Of a stretch of 64,000 nucleotides of DNA, positions 45,498 through 54,202 are shown in pieces. This DNA comes from Paraburkholderia fynbosensis (GTDB taxonomy: Bacteria > Pseudomonadota > Gammaproteobacteria > Burkholderiales > Burkholderiaceae). The notes under the pieces were generated by a model. That model did not search any database. It saw only the letters and a program-made list of their open reading frames with translations, and had not been told where the DNA came from. The DNA lies in the NCBI RefSeq assembly GCF_902859935.1, contig NZ_CADIKI010000023.1, positions 62,001-126,000 of the forward strand, given 5' to 3'. Every line of letters starts with the position of its first letter. Position 1 is the first letter of the stretch. A program made the position numbers and the translations under genes.

Positions 45498-46910
45498 TCA
45501 CCGCGTGTGTCGCGCGCCTTTGAGCGAAACGCCGTGAGGATGCTTTGCATCGTCCATGTCTTCGGGCATCAGATTGCCGCCGGCAAGGCTTTCATCGGCC
45601 CGCGCAATTTCAGGGTAACGTTCAGGATGCAAATGTCGCTGCGCGATCGTCTCATCAAGGGTCCGCGACCACTTGGCGACGACTACCGTCGCCAGGCTGT
45701 TGCCGATCGTATTGCACGTGGCGATCGCCATCGACATGAAGCGGTACACGCCGAAGATCAACGCAAGGCCTTCGACGGGAAGGATGCCAGTCGACGTGAC
45801 CGTCGCTGCGAATACGACGAATGAGCCCCCGGACACCGTGGCGGCGCCCTTCGACGTCAGCAGCATCAGCAGCAGAATGCCGATCTGATGATCCAGTGGG
45901 ATGGGCACGCCGTACGCGTGAGCGATGAACATCACGCCCATCGACATGAAGATCGACGTACCGTCGAGATTGAACGCATAGCCGGTAGGCAACACGAGCC
46001 CGACCGTTTGCTTCGCGCAACCGAGCCGCTCGAGTTTAATTAGAAGACGCGGCAGGACGCTTTCGGATGAAGCCGTACCGAGCACAATGAAAATTTCGTC
46101 CTTGATATAGCGGAGAAAGCGCCACAGACTGAAACCCGAGAGTTTCGCGATCACGCCCATCACAACGACGATGAACAGCACGATCACTGCATAGAAGCTC
46201 AACACGAGCTGCGCGAGCGCGATCAGCACCGCCGTGCCGTTGCTTCCCACCGAGAAGGCGATCGCGCCGAGCGTGCCGAGCGGCGCGAGCTTCATCACGA
46301 GATTGATGAACGAGAAGAGCACTTCGGAGATAAGATCCAGCCCTTCGTTAACGCGCACGCGGCGGTGCGCCGGAATCGCGAGAATGCCGACGCCGACCAT
46401 CACCGCGAGCACGACAACTTGCAATAGCTCGCCCTTCGCAAACGCGCCGATGAAGTTGTCCGGCACGATATGCATGACGAACCCGGTAAAACTCTGCGGT
46501 GCAGCTTTGGTCGCGATCGCGGGCACGGCGCCGGCGGTGACGGACGTCATCGCCTTGCCCGTCTGCAGCAGATTGCCGGCGAGCAGCCCGAACGCGAGCG
46601 CGATTGTCGAGACGACTTCGAAGTAGACGATCGAGCGCCAGCCCACACGTCCCGCGCTTTTCACGTCGCCCGCCGAAGCGATGCCATGCACGATCGTGAG
46701 AAACACGAGCGGCGCGACCCCTGCCTTGATGAGTGCGAGAAAGATATCGCCGAGCACCTTGAGTTGCGTGCCGAACTTCGGGAACAACAACCCGACCGCA
46801 ATGCCGATCACGAGCGCCAGCAGCACCTGCATGCCGAGCTTGCGGTACCACGGCAGCCTCTTCGTCGTGGCGACGGTCGCGTCGCCGTGTGATACGTGTT
46901 CGTTATGCAT
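45498..46910 (-). CDS. dctA: C4-dicarboxylate:cation symporter (DctA)
   Basis: The 470-residue protein has eight main transmembrane segments plus the reentrant loops of the dicarboxylate/amino acid:cation symporters. Visible marks are LGDIFLALIKAGVAPLVF, GTASSESVLPRLLIKLERLG (serine-rich loop), PTGYAFNLDGTSIFMSMGVMFIA with TGYAFNLDGT, SKGAATVSGGSFVVFAATV and the CNTIGNSLATVVVAKW end. DctA imports succinate, fumarate, malate or aspartate with protons or sodium. It lies 27 bp downstream of the lyase gene and precedes fumC, making an import-lyase-hydration cassette. A start at 46910 is followed by a normal cytoplasmic N-terminus. Confidence 0.95.
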   Translation of the reverse strand: MHNEHVSHGDATVATTKRLPWYRKLGMQVLLALVIGIAVGLLFPKFGTQLKVLGDIFLALIKAGVAPLVFLTIVHGIASAGDVKSAGRVGWRSIVYFEVVSTIALAFGLLAGNLLQTGKAMTSVTAGAVPAIATKAAPQSFTGFVMHIVPDNFIGAFAKGELLQVVVLAVMVGVGILAIPAHRRVRVNEGLDLISEVLFSFINLVMKLAPLGTLGAIAFSVGSNGTAVLIALAQLVLSFYAVIVLFIVVVMGVIAKLSGFSLWRFLRYIKDEIFIVLGTASSESVLPRLLIKLERLGCAKQTVGLVLPTGYAFNLDGTSIFMSMGVMFIAHAYGVPIPLDHQIGILLLMLLTSKGAATVSGGSFVVFAATVTSTGILPVEGLALIFGVYRFMSMAIATCNTIGNSLATVVVAKWSRTLDETIAQRHLHPERYPEIARADESLAGGNLMPEDMDDAKHPHGVSLKGARHTR

Positions 46911-46937
46911 CGCGTGTTCCTTCTTGATTCTATAGGT

Positions 46938-48308
46938 TCAGATGTCGCGCGACAGTGCGATGGCCTGGTCCACCATCTGGGGTGCAAGACCGAGATAGTT
47001 CGCGGGATCGGTCATGCGGTCGATTGCGGCGCGGTCGAAGTGCTTCGTGACTTCGGGCAGCGCAGCAAGCGCTTGCGCAAGCGTGCCGCCATGCTCGTTC
47101 ACCGTGCGGCATGCGTCGTACACGATGTCATGCGCCTGCTGACGTCCGGTGTAGGGCGCCATGCCCATCATCACGGCTTCCGCGACGATCAAACCCTTGC
47201 TGATGCCGAGGTTGTGCTTCATGCGCGCTTCATCGACGATAAGGCCGCCTAGCGCGAACTTCGCTTGATGCAACGCGCCAGAGGTGAGAATGAAGCTTTC
47301 GGGAATTGCGATCCACTCAGCATGCCACGGGCCGGTGGCGCGCTCGAAGTCCTGAATCATCGCGTCGACCATCAGGCCCGCATGCTGGCGCACTGCCTTC
47401 GCCGCCGCCAGCATGAGTTCGCTGGAAATCGGATTGCGCTTCTGCGGCATGGTGCTGCTCGCGCCGCGTCCCTTCACGAACGGCTCGTAGACTTCCGCGA
47501 ACTCAGTGGACGCCATGATCATGACGTCGAGCGCGATCTTGCCGAGCGAGCCCGTTATCAGCGCGAGCAGGTTCACGGCTTCGGCGAAACCGTCGCGCGC
47601 GACGTGCCATGTCGTTGCAGGCACGCCGAGTTTCAGTTCCTCGGCGAGCGCCTTCTGCACTTCGAAGCCCTTGTCGCCAAGCGATGCAAGGGTGCCCGCC
47701 GCGCCGCCGAATTCGACCACGGCCACGCGTTCGCGCATCTCCTTAAGCCGTACCTGATGACGATCGAACATCGCAAGCCAGATCGCAACCTTGTAGCCGA
47801 ACGTCACCGGCAGCGCTTGCTGCAGGTGCGTGCGGCCGGCCATCGGCGTGTCGCGATGCTTCTTCGCCAGATCCGCGAGAATCGTGCGCAACTCCCGGAT
47901 ATCGTCATCGATCGAATCGAGTGCGTCGCGCACCTGCAGCGCGACCGCGGTGTCCATGATGTCCTGCGTCGTCGCACCCCAGTGAACGTAGCGGCCGGCG
48001 TCCCCACACATCTCGACCAGTTGATGCACTAGCGGCAGGATCGGATAGCCGACGATATCGGTCTCTTCGCGCATGTGATCGAAATCGATGCGTTCGATCG
48101 TCGACTCACGCGCGATCACTTCGGCTGCATCGCTGGGAATCACGCCTGTGCGCGCTTCTGCTTTAGCCAACGCAACCTCGACGTCGATGTAGCGTTGGAT
48201 CAGCGCGTGATCGGAAAACACCGCGCGCATCCGGGCGGTGCCGAAAGCGTCGCGAAACAGAATGGAATCGACGACGGTGCTGGCCATCGGAACGGTGACA
48301 TGTGTCAT
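46938..48308 (-). CDS. Fumarate-forming lyase of the PcaB/adenylosuccinate lyase family
   Basis: The 456-residue protein belongs to the aspartase/fumarase superfamily branch with PcaB and PurB: YVHWGATTQDIMDT, AGRTHLQQALPVTFGYK and the signature loop GRGASSTMPQKRNPISSEL with the catalytic serine. PcaB closes 3-carboxymuconate, PurB splits adenylosuccinate. No protocatechuate genes are nearby, and dctA and fumC follow in the same operon. The context points to a lyase that releases fumarate from a substrate brought in by DctA, for example an N-substituted aspartate or other succinyl conjugate. This role is inference. The gene is the first of the operon and is divergent to the UTRA regulator. 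Confidence 0.88.
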   Translation of the reverse strand: MTHVTVPMASTVVDSILFRDAFGTARMRAVFSDHALIQRYIDVEVALAKAEARTGVIPSDAAEVIARESTIERIDFDHMREETDIVGYPILPLVHQLVEMCGDAGRYVHWGATTQDIMDTAVALQVRDALDSIDDDIRELRTILADLAKKHRDTPMAGRTHLQQALPVTFGYKVAIWLAMFDRHQVRLKEMRERVAVVEFGGAAGTLASLGDKGFEVQKALAEELKLGVPATTWHVARDGFAEAVNLLALITGSLGKIALDVMIMASTEFAEVYEPFVKGRGASSTMPQKRNPISSELMLAAAKAVRQHAGLMVDAMIQDFERATGPWHAEWIAIPESFILTSGALHQAKFALGGLIVDEARMKHNLGISKGLIVAEAVMMGMAPYTGRQQAHDIVYDACRTVNEHGGTLAQALAALPEVTKHFDRAAIDRMTDPANYLGLAPQMVDQAIALSRDI

Positions 48309-48366
48309 TGCGACCTTGAGAATTCGAACTGAGAGAGGGGCGGGACAGGGAAAAGCGGCAGCCTAT

Positions 48367-48404
48367 AAGTCCGGACATATTTAGATTAATATGTTCGGAC
48401 ATAT
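48367..48404. promoter_or_regulatory. Operator pair between the lyase operon and the UTRA regulator
   Basis: AAGTCCGGACATAT (48367-48380) and ATGTTCGGACATAT (48391-48404) share CGGACATAT in direct orientation 24 bp apart, and each core (GTCCGGAC; GTTCGGAC) is fully or nearly palindromic. The second covers the upstream ATG at 48391, which argues for the regulator start at 48466. Probably bound by the UTRA regulator. Confidence 0.55.
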
Positions 48405-48465
48405 CGAGGCAAGTTATGATTTACCCGTAGCAGGCAAGAACGAAGACATTCCCAAAGACGACAAG

Positions 48466-49197
48466 ATGAATCGACCCCATTACGCGGAAATCGCGCGCGA
48501 ACTCACCGAAGCGATTGCTTCCGGGCAATATCCCGTCGGCACCGTCCTGCCGACCGAGCTGGAATTGCGGGATCACTACCGCACGAGCCGCCATACCGTG
48601 CGCGCAGCGTTGCATGAACTCCAGCAGTTGGGTCTGGTTTCACGTCGCAAGAACGCGGGAACTCGCGTCGAGTCGTCGCGCCCGAGGACTGAATTCCGGC
48701 CGACGCTTGCCTCCGTCGAAGACCTGGCCCAGTTTGGCTCGGAGCATCTGCGGCTCGTGCAATCGACAGAGATGGTCGTCGCGGACCGCGATCTGGCCAA
48801 GACGCTGCAATGTGCCGAAGGGGCGCGGTTCCTGCGCATTTCAAGCCTGCGCATCGATGGAGGAAAAGGCCGCGCGCCGGTCGGATGGACAGACGTGTAC
48901 ACCGCGCCCGAATATGCTGACGTGGCGGATGTTGCACGGGAGCAGCCCGACCAGTTGATCAGCTCCTTGATCGAGGAGCGGTACGGGCACAGCATTACGG
49001 AGATCCAGCAGGCGATTCAGGCGGTGTTGATTTCGGAGGAGATGGCAAAGCGGCTGCGCGTGGAACACGGAGCCGCGGCGCTCAGGATCGTCCGGCGCTA
49101 TCTGAACTCGGCGGGCGATTGTTTCGAGACGTCAGTCAGCATCCATCCCGCCGAACGTTTCTCAATCGCGATGCGGCTTAAGCGCTCAAGTACCTGA
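48466..49197 (+). CDS. GntR/HutC-family regulator with UTRA domain
   Basis: The 243-residue protein has a GntR winged helix (HYAEIARELTEAIASGQYPVG, LPTELELRDHYRTSRHTVRAALHELQQLGLV) and a UTRA ligand domain (about 95-235): KTLQCAEGARFLRISSLR, GWTDVYTAPEY, YGHSITEIQQAIQA and ALRIVRRYLNSAGDCFETSVS. HutC-type regulators use UTRA to bind histidine, sugar phosphates or other small acids. ATG 48466 (MNRPHYAE) matches the family N-terminus; the earlier ATG at 48391 would sit in the operator. It is divergent to the lyase-dctA-fumC operon, which it most likely represses until the substrate is present. Confidence 0.9.
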   Translation: MNRPHYAEIARELTEAIASGQYPVGTVLPTELELRDHYRTSRHTVRAALHELQQLGLVSRRKNAGTRVESSRPRTEFRPTLASVEDLAQFGSEHLRLVQSTEMVVADRDLAKTLQCAEGARFLRISSLRIDGGKGRAPVGWTDVYTAPEYADVADVAREQPDQLISSLIEERYGHSITEIQQAIQAVLISEEMAKRLRVEHGAAALRIVRRYLNSAGDCFETSVSIHPAERFSIAMRLKRSST

Positions 49198-49904
49198 CGC
49201 ATTTCATCATCCACTCGAATGTGCCGCCATTCGAACACTGCTCGATGCGGGAACCAACTACGACGGAAATCGACGACGTCCGGCGATGCACGTTGCGCCG
49301 CGTGGATCGCATGAGCAGTACTTGGCGGGCAGTTGTTAGCGCTCGGCTTATGCACAAAAACATCGATCGAAGGCTCGTCCACATCCGGTATCGGCCGTTC
49401 AACTCTGCGGATGCGGCCGGCGGGAGAGGGTCGATTCGAGCCTGGCGTCGTCGGGCTCAGTTCGGGCCAGGAAGTGACGTCGCCCTACCGGGTTCCGGAC
49501 GTTGAGGCGTCGGTCGAGCACCAACAAGCGGGCATTCAACCGCCCCGTCCGCTGCCGTTAAGCTGACGCCGACTCAATCGCCGACGTGAATCGCGTCCCA
49601 CTGATCCCTGCATGGCGAGCTCCGTCGGAACCCGCCCAATAGCGCGGCATCGCACATACGCGTCGTTTATTTGTATGGACGCTCCTTCCGTTGATCAAGA
49701 CGGAAGGTACCCGTAATCATTGGCCTCCAACCCCGCCCGACCCCGCGGCGCAAAGACTGCATGGCGCACGCAGCGCCAGTAGATGGCCACGCGGCCTGAC
49801 CGCCTCGCGCGGCCGCACCGAAGCCGTTTCCGGCGGCAGCTGCATGCCGGCGTGCCGCAGCGCCCATCCGCGAGCACTTGACAACGCAAATTTGTCCTGC
49901 GACG
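49198..49904. other. 707-bp intergenic stretch ahead of the amidase operon
   Basis: No gene is recognised. Near its end a -35-like TTGACA (49878-49883) precedes the first GTATAC operator, so the amidase promoter is in the last 60 bp. Confidence 0.4.
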
Positions 49905-49917
49905 GTATACAAAATAC
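49905..49917. promoter_or_regulatory. GTATAC-type operator upstream of the amidase
   Basis: GTATAC-A-AAATAC is a 6-1-6 site matching the palindrome GTATAC-N-GTATAC in 10 of 12 arm positions. It lies 16 bp before the amidase start and would block transcription or initiation. It is one of six such sites in the 49.9-63.9 kb region. Confidence 0.6.
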
Positions 49918-49933
49918 TGAAAAGTGAACGCCC

Positions 49934-51436
49934 ATGTCAGATCTCGCAGAGAACGTCGCCCGCGTCGGAACGGGACAGGCCGCTGAAGCCTGGCGCTATG
50001 CGTCGGCTGCGCGCGCAGCGGCCGCGCTGCGCCGCCGCGAAGTCAGTTCCCGGGAGCTCGTTGCCGCGTGCGAAGCGGCTTGGCGCGAGGCTAACCCGCG
50101 GGTCAACGCCCTCGTGCTAAGCGACTTCGAGCGCGCGCACGCCATCGCGAGGCAGCGCGACGAAGAACTCGCGACGGGCCGCCCGCGCGGTCCGTTGCAC
50201 GGCGTGCCGTTCACGATCAAGGAGTCCTTCGACGTCGCCGGCTGGCCGACCACCGTGGGCGATCCCGCGTTCCGCGACAACATCGCCGCGCGCGATGCCG
50301 CCGTCGTGCAGCGTCTGAGCGATGCCGGCGCAGTGCTGCTCGGCAAGACCAACGTGCCGTTATGGCTGCGCGACTGGCAAAGCTACAACGACATCTACGG
50401 CACCACGCGCAATCCGCATGATCTCGCGCGCACGCCGGGCGGTTCGTCGGGCGGCAGCGCGGCGGCGGTGAGTACCGGCTTGGCGTTTTTCGATGTGGGC
50501 TCCGACATCGGCTCGTCGATCCGCAACCCCGCGCACTATTGCGGCATCTACTCGCATAAGAGCACGCACGGCCTCGTGTCGCTCGACGGACATGGCCTGC
50601 CGGGCGGCGTCGCGTGTCCCGACATCAACGTTGCCGGACCGCTTGCACGCAGCGCGAACGATCTCGCGCTCGTGCTCGAAGCGATCATGGGCCCGCCGCC
50701 CGATGCCGCGTGCGCGGTGCGTTTCGAGCTGCCGCGCTGCGATGCGAAGAATCTCGATCAGATCCGCTTCGGCGTATTGAGCAACCATCTGGTAGCGCCG
50801 GTGGATGCCGAAGTCGAGCGCTGCATCGTCGAGCTTGGCCGCGCGCTGGAGCGGCGCGGCGCGCAAGTGCTGTGGGATGCGCGTCCGCAACTAGACGCCG
50901 CGGAGTTGCTGCGCACGTACACGCTGCTGCTGCGCGCATCGACGTGCGGCTATCTCGGCGACGAAGCCTTCGCGAGTGCGCTCGCCGCCGCGGACGCCGC
51001 TAATCCCGCCGACACGACCTACGCGTCGCTGCAATACACGGGCGCGGCGATGCGTCATCGCGACTGGCTGAAATTGCAGCCGCTGCGCGAGAAATATGCG
51101 GCGGCGTGGCGCATGCTTTTCACGCGCGTCGATGTGTTGCTATGTCCGGTAGCGGCGACGGCAGCGTTCACGCTCAACGAAGAGGGCGCGCCGTGGCAGC
51201 GCACGCTCGACGTGAACGGCGAGCCGCAGCCGCTCACCACTCAGTTGTTCTGGGCCGGGCACTCGGGTCTGTGCGGTTTGCCGTCGACGGTCGCGCCAGC
51301 TGGACACACCGCGAGCGGCTTGCCGGTGGGCGTGCAGATCGTCGCGCCGCTGTATCACGACCTACGCTCGATTCAGGTGGCAAGCCTGCTCGAAGCCGAA
51401 GGCTACGCCGCATATGCACCGCCCGGTGCACTGTGA
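49934..51436 (+). CDS. Amidase signature family hydrolase
   Basis: The 500-residue protein has the Ser-cisSer-Lys triad region of amidase signature enzymes: lysine in PFTIKESFDVAG, serines in PGGSSGGSAAAVS and GSDIGSSIRNPAH. The active-site loop HYCGIYSHKST and C-terminal GLCGLPSTVAPAG are standard. It hydrolyses an amide to a carboxylic acid and ammonia or amine in the cytoplasm. Preceded by the GTATAC operator; ATG 49934 gives a normal start. It is first in the cluster, followed by an MFS importer and a porin, so an amide-containing imported substrate or an amide intermediate is plausible. Confidence 0.93.
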   Translation: MSDLAENVARVGTGQAAEAWRYASAARAAAALRRREVSSRELVAACEAAWREANPRVNALVLSDFERAHAIARQRDEELATGRPRGPLHGVPFTIKESFDVAGWPTTVGDPAFRDNIAARDAAVVQRLSDAGAVLLGKTNVPLWLRDWQSYNDIYGTTRNPHDLARTPGGSSGGSAAAVSTGLAFFDVGSDIGSSIRNPAHYCGIYSHKSTHGLVSLDGHGLPGGVACPDINVAGPLARSANDLALVLEAIMGPPPDAACAVRFELPRCDAKNLDQIRFGVLSNHLVAPVDAEVERCIVELGRALERRGAQVLWDARPQLDAAELLRTYTLLLRASTCGYLGDEAFASALAAADAANPADTTYASLQYTGAAMRHRDWLKLQPLREKYAAAWRMLFTRVDVLLCPVAATAAFTLNEEGAPWQRTLDVNGEPQPLTTQLFWAGHSGLCGLPSTVAPAGHTASGLPVGVQIVAPLYHDLRSIQVASLLEAEGYAAYAPPGAL

Positions 51437-51505
51437 ACAAACCCGTTAAGCGCTTTTCCCGCGCGCCCAACCCGACTCACTCGATCGCATACGGAGCCCA
51501 CGCTC

Positions 51506-52828
51506 ATGTCCTGGTTCACCTCACTGTCGAAAAACGAAAAGAAGGCGTTTGCCGGCGCGTTCGTCGGTCACGCGGTGGACGTCTACGACTTCATGATCTA
51601 TTCGTTCCTCATTCCCGTTCTGATGCAGACCTGGCACATGAGCAAGGCGACGGCGGGCAGCATCGTCACGTGGACCTTGGTCGCGTCGCTGGTCGGCGCG
51701 ATCGGCGCCGGTCTGCTCGCCGACCGATACGGCCGCGTGCGCATCCTGCGCTGGACCATCGCGCTGTTCGCGCTGTCGTGCTTCGCGTGCGGGTTCGCGA
51801 ATTCGCCGACCCAGCTCGCGGTACTGCGCGCGGTGCAGGGGCTCGGGTTCGGCGGCGAGTCGTCGCTGTGCATGGTGCTGGTCACGGAGATGATCCGCAA
51901 TCCCGCGCATCGCGGGAAATTCTCGGGCTTCACGGCGAGCAGCTATTCGTTCGGCTGGGCCGGCGCCGCGCTCGCGTATAGCGTGCTGTTCAACTGGTTG
52001 CCGCCGGAGTGGGCGTGGCGCGTGTGTCTGTTCGTCGGCATTCTGCCCGCGCTGCTGGTGGTGTGGCTGCGGCGCAATCTGCGCGAGCCGGAATCGTTCC
52101 ACCGCACGCTCGCTGCGCGCCGCAACACCAGCGCGGGCGAGGCGTTGCGCGCGGTGTTCAGCGGCCGGCTCGCCGCGCGCACGTTGTGGTGCAGCCTGTT
52201 GTCGGGCGGCATGCTCGGCTCCTACTACGCGATCGCGACGTGGATGCCGATGTGGCTCAAGTCGGAGCGCGGCCTTTCAGTGACGGGCACCGGCGTGTGG
52301 CTCGCTGTGACGATCGGCGGCTCGCTGGCCGGTTACGCACTGGGCGCATGGGCCACGGACCGCTTCGGACGACGCCTTACGTACATCCTGTTTGCGGCGG
52401 GCGCGTTCGTGATGAGCATCGCGTACATGCTGATCGACGCGCCGACGCCGGTCATGCTGCTGCTCGGCTTTCTGCTCGGCGTGCTGATGCAGGGGACGTT
52501 TTCCGGCGTGGCCGCGACCATCGCCGAGACCTATCCGAACGCCATCCGCGCGACCGGCTATGGCGTCGCGTACAACGTGGGACGCGTGATCGGCTCGGTG
52601 TTCCCGTTCGCGGCGGGCTGGCTCGCGAACGGCCATTTCACGCTGACGCTCGCGATTCCGCTCGTGGCTGGCGTCGGCTATTGCTTCGTGGTGCTCGCCG
52701 CGCTGATGTTGCCGGAGACCAATGGCATCGCGCTCGACGCCGTCGAAGCTGATGCAGCCGCGACCGACGCGCCCGCGCATTCCGCCCCTGCGGGTCAAGC
52801 AATCACCTCGACGGGCACTTCGCATTGA
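51506..52828 (+). CDS. MFS importer of the sialate/aromatic acid-type
   Basis: The 440-residue protein has twelve membrane segments. Marks of the MFS metabolite:H+ symporter group are AGAFVGHAVDVYDFMIYSFLIPVLM in helix 1, GLLADRYGRVRILRWT (motif A), LGFGGESSLCMVLVTEM in helix 4 and ATDRFGRRLTYILF. The early GHxxDxxDFxxY pattern, with aspartates in helix 1, is typical of acid or zwitterion importers rather than drug exporters. It probably imports the substrate of the cluster. The start follows CCACGCTC; spacing to the amidase is 69 bp and suggests cotranscription. Confidence 0.9.
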   Translation: MSWFTSLSKNEKKAFAGAFVGHAVDVYDFMIYSFLIPVLMQTWHMSKATAGSIVTWTLVASLVGAIGAGLLADRYGRVRILRWTIALFALSCFACGFANSPTQLAVLRAVQGLGFGGESSLCMVLVTEMIRNPAHRGKFSGFTASSYSFGWAGAALAYSVLFNWLPPEWAWRVCLFVGILPALLVVWLRRNLREPESFHRTLAARRNTSAGEALRAVFSGRLAARTLWCSLLSGGMLGSYYAIATWMPMWLKSERGLSVTGTGVWLAVTIGGSLAGYALGAWATDRFGRRLTYILFAAGAFVMSIAYMLIDAPTPVMLLLGFLLGVLMQGTFSGVAATIAETYPNAIRATGYGVAYNVGRVIGSVFPFAAGWLANGHFTLTLAIPLVAGVGYCFVVLAALMLPETNGIALDAVEADAAATDAPAHSAPAGQAITSTGTSH

Positions 52829-52895
52829 TCCAACATCAACGAAGCACGGCAATAAACCTCGAAATTTTTATTGTCCATTTGTTTTCGTCATTACA

Positions 52896-52908
52896 GTATA
52901 CAGAATAC
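52896..52908. promoter_or_regulatory. GTATAC-type operator upstream of the porin
   Basis: GTATAC-A-GAATAC is the second member of the six-site set. It lies 64 bp before the chosen porin start, in the spacer between the MFS gene and the porin, so the porin probably has its own regulated promoter. Confidence 0.6.
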
Positions 52909-52972
52909 AAAAACGAACGGTGCGGCAGGAGAGGGTCACGAGAGCACCGTCCCCGGAGCGGCAGGTCTTTCA

Positions 52973-54091
52973 ATGAAAAAATCAAGGAACCCCTGGATGA
53001 ACAAGACTTTCTGGAGCGCGGCAGGCCTTGCATGCCTTTCGGTCACGGCGCACGCGCAAAGCAGCGTCACGCTGTACGGCCTGATCGACGCAGCGGTGAT
53101 CTACACGAGCAATCAGGACGGTGGCCGCTCGTATGCGATGGCGAGCGGCTCGACGCGCGGCAGCCGGGTCGGCTTTCTGGGCTCGGAAGATTTCGGCGGC
53201 GGCTCGCGCGCGATTTTCCGGCTTGAAAACGGCTTCGACGTGACGGACGGCTCGCTCGGTCAGGGCGGCCTGATGTTCGGCCGCCAAGCCTACGTGGGCC
53301 TCGAAAACGACCGCTGGGGCCGCATCACGCTCGGCCGCCAGTACGAGTCGATGGTCGATTACGTCGCGCAACTCACCGCGGCGGACTGGTCGGTCTACCT
53401 GGAGCACCCCGGCGACATGGACTTGACCAACCGCGGCGTGCGCGTGAACAACGCGGTGCGCTATGCCAACAGCTTCGGCGGCTTCACCGGCAGCGCGATG
53501 TACAGCTTCGGCGGCCAGGCGGGCAGCTTCGGCAGCCGGAGCATGTGGAGTCTGGGCGGCAGCTACGAGAACGGACCGCTCTATGCCGGCTTCGGCATGA
53601 CGTACGCGCGCCAGCCGGGCGAACTATCGCCGGGTACGTTCTGGAAGGACACCAATTCGGCGGTAGGCGAATATGCGCTCGCCGCGCATTCGTTCCTCAC
53701 GGTGGGCGGCGGCGCGTCGTACAAGATCGGCAAGGCCAAGATCAGCGCGGACGTCACGCATGTCGAGTACAAGCAGGGCTTCGAAGAGCAAGACGTCAAT
53801 TTCATGAACTATGAAATCAACGGCATGTTTTACTTCACGCCGGCACTGTCGGCGGGTCTGGGCGTCACGTACACGGAAGGTTCCGTCGACGCGAACGACG
53901 CCGACCCGCGCTACATCCAGTACAACGCGGTGTTGAATTACTCGCTGTCCAAGCGCACGCAGCTTTACGCGTTCGCGACGCTGCAACGTGCGCTCGGCGA
54001 TGCGCAGGTTGCGCAGGTCTCGCAGTTCATCTCGGCGTCGAGCAGCAATACGCAGTCGGCGGCGGGCATCGGTTTGCGTCAGTCGTTCTAG
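52973..54091 (+). CDS. Burkholderia-type general porin (OmpC-like)
   Basis: The 372-residue precursor has a signal peptide ending in VTAHA, followed by the gram-negative porin start SSVTLYGLIDAAVIYTSN. The 16-stranded barrel pattern is visible: GSRVGFLGSEDFGGGSRAIFRLENGF, FGRQAYVGLENDRWGRITLGRQY and the C-terminal IGLRQSF with terminal phenylalanine needed for outer membrane assembly. It forms a trimeric outer membrane channel. The start is 52973 (MKKSRNPWMNKTF); 52997 (MNKTFW), which has AAGGA upstream, is equally possible. The regulated promoter suggests a channel for the substrate of this cluster. Confidence 0.93.
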   Translation: MKKSRNPWMNKTFWSAAGLACLSVTAHAQSSVTLYGLIDAAVIYTSNQDGGRSYAMASGSTRGSRVGFLGSEDFGGGSRAIFRLENGFDVTDGSLGQGGLMFGRQAYVGLENDRWGRITLGRQYESMVDYVAQLTAADWSVYLEHPGDMDLTNRGVRVNNAVRYANSFGGFTGSAMYSFGGQAGSFGSRSMWSLGGSYENGPLYAGFGMTYARQPGELSPGTFWKDTNSAVGEYALAAHSFLTVGGGASYKIGKAKISADVTHVEYKQGFEEQDVNFMNYEINGMFYFTPALSAGLGVTYTEGSVDANDADPRYIQYNAVLNYSLSKRTQLYAFATLQRALGDAQVAQVSQFISASSSNTQSAAGIGLRQSF

Positions 54092-54135
54092 CCGCACACC
54101 AGGATCTTTGCGGAGTTGGCTTTTCCGTTATTAAT

Positions 54136-54148
54136 GTATACAGTGTAC
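54136..54148. promoter_or_regulatory. GTATAC-type operator upstream of the HDO gene
   Basis: GTATAC-A-GTGTAC matches the palindrome in 11 of 12 arm positions. It lies 55 bp before the start of the di-iron protein gene at 54203. Confidence 0.65.
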
Positions 54149-54202
54149 TGAATTGATCTCCGTCACGGTTGACGGGCAATTCACCCCAAGAAGGAGTCGG
54201 AC

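Noticed and set aside
46938..48308. Assignment as PcaB of the protocatechuate pathway
   Set aside because: No pcaC, pcaD, pcaG or pcaH is nearby, and the operon partners are dctA and fumC.
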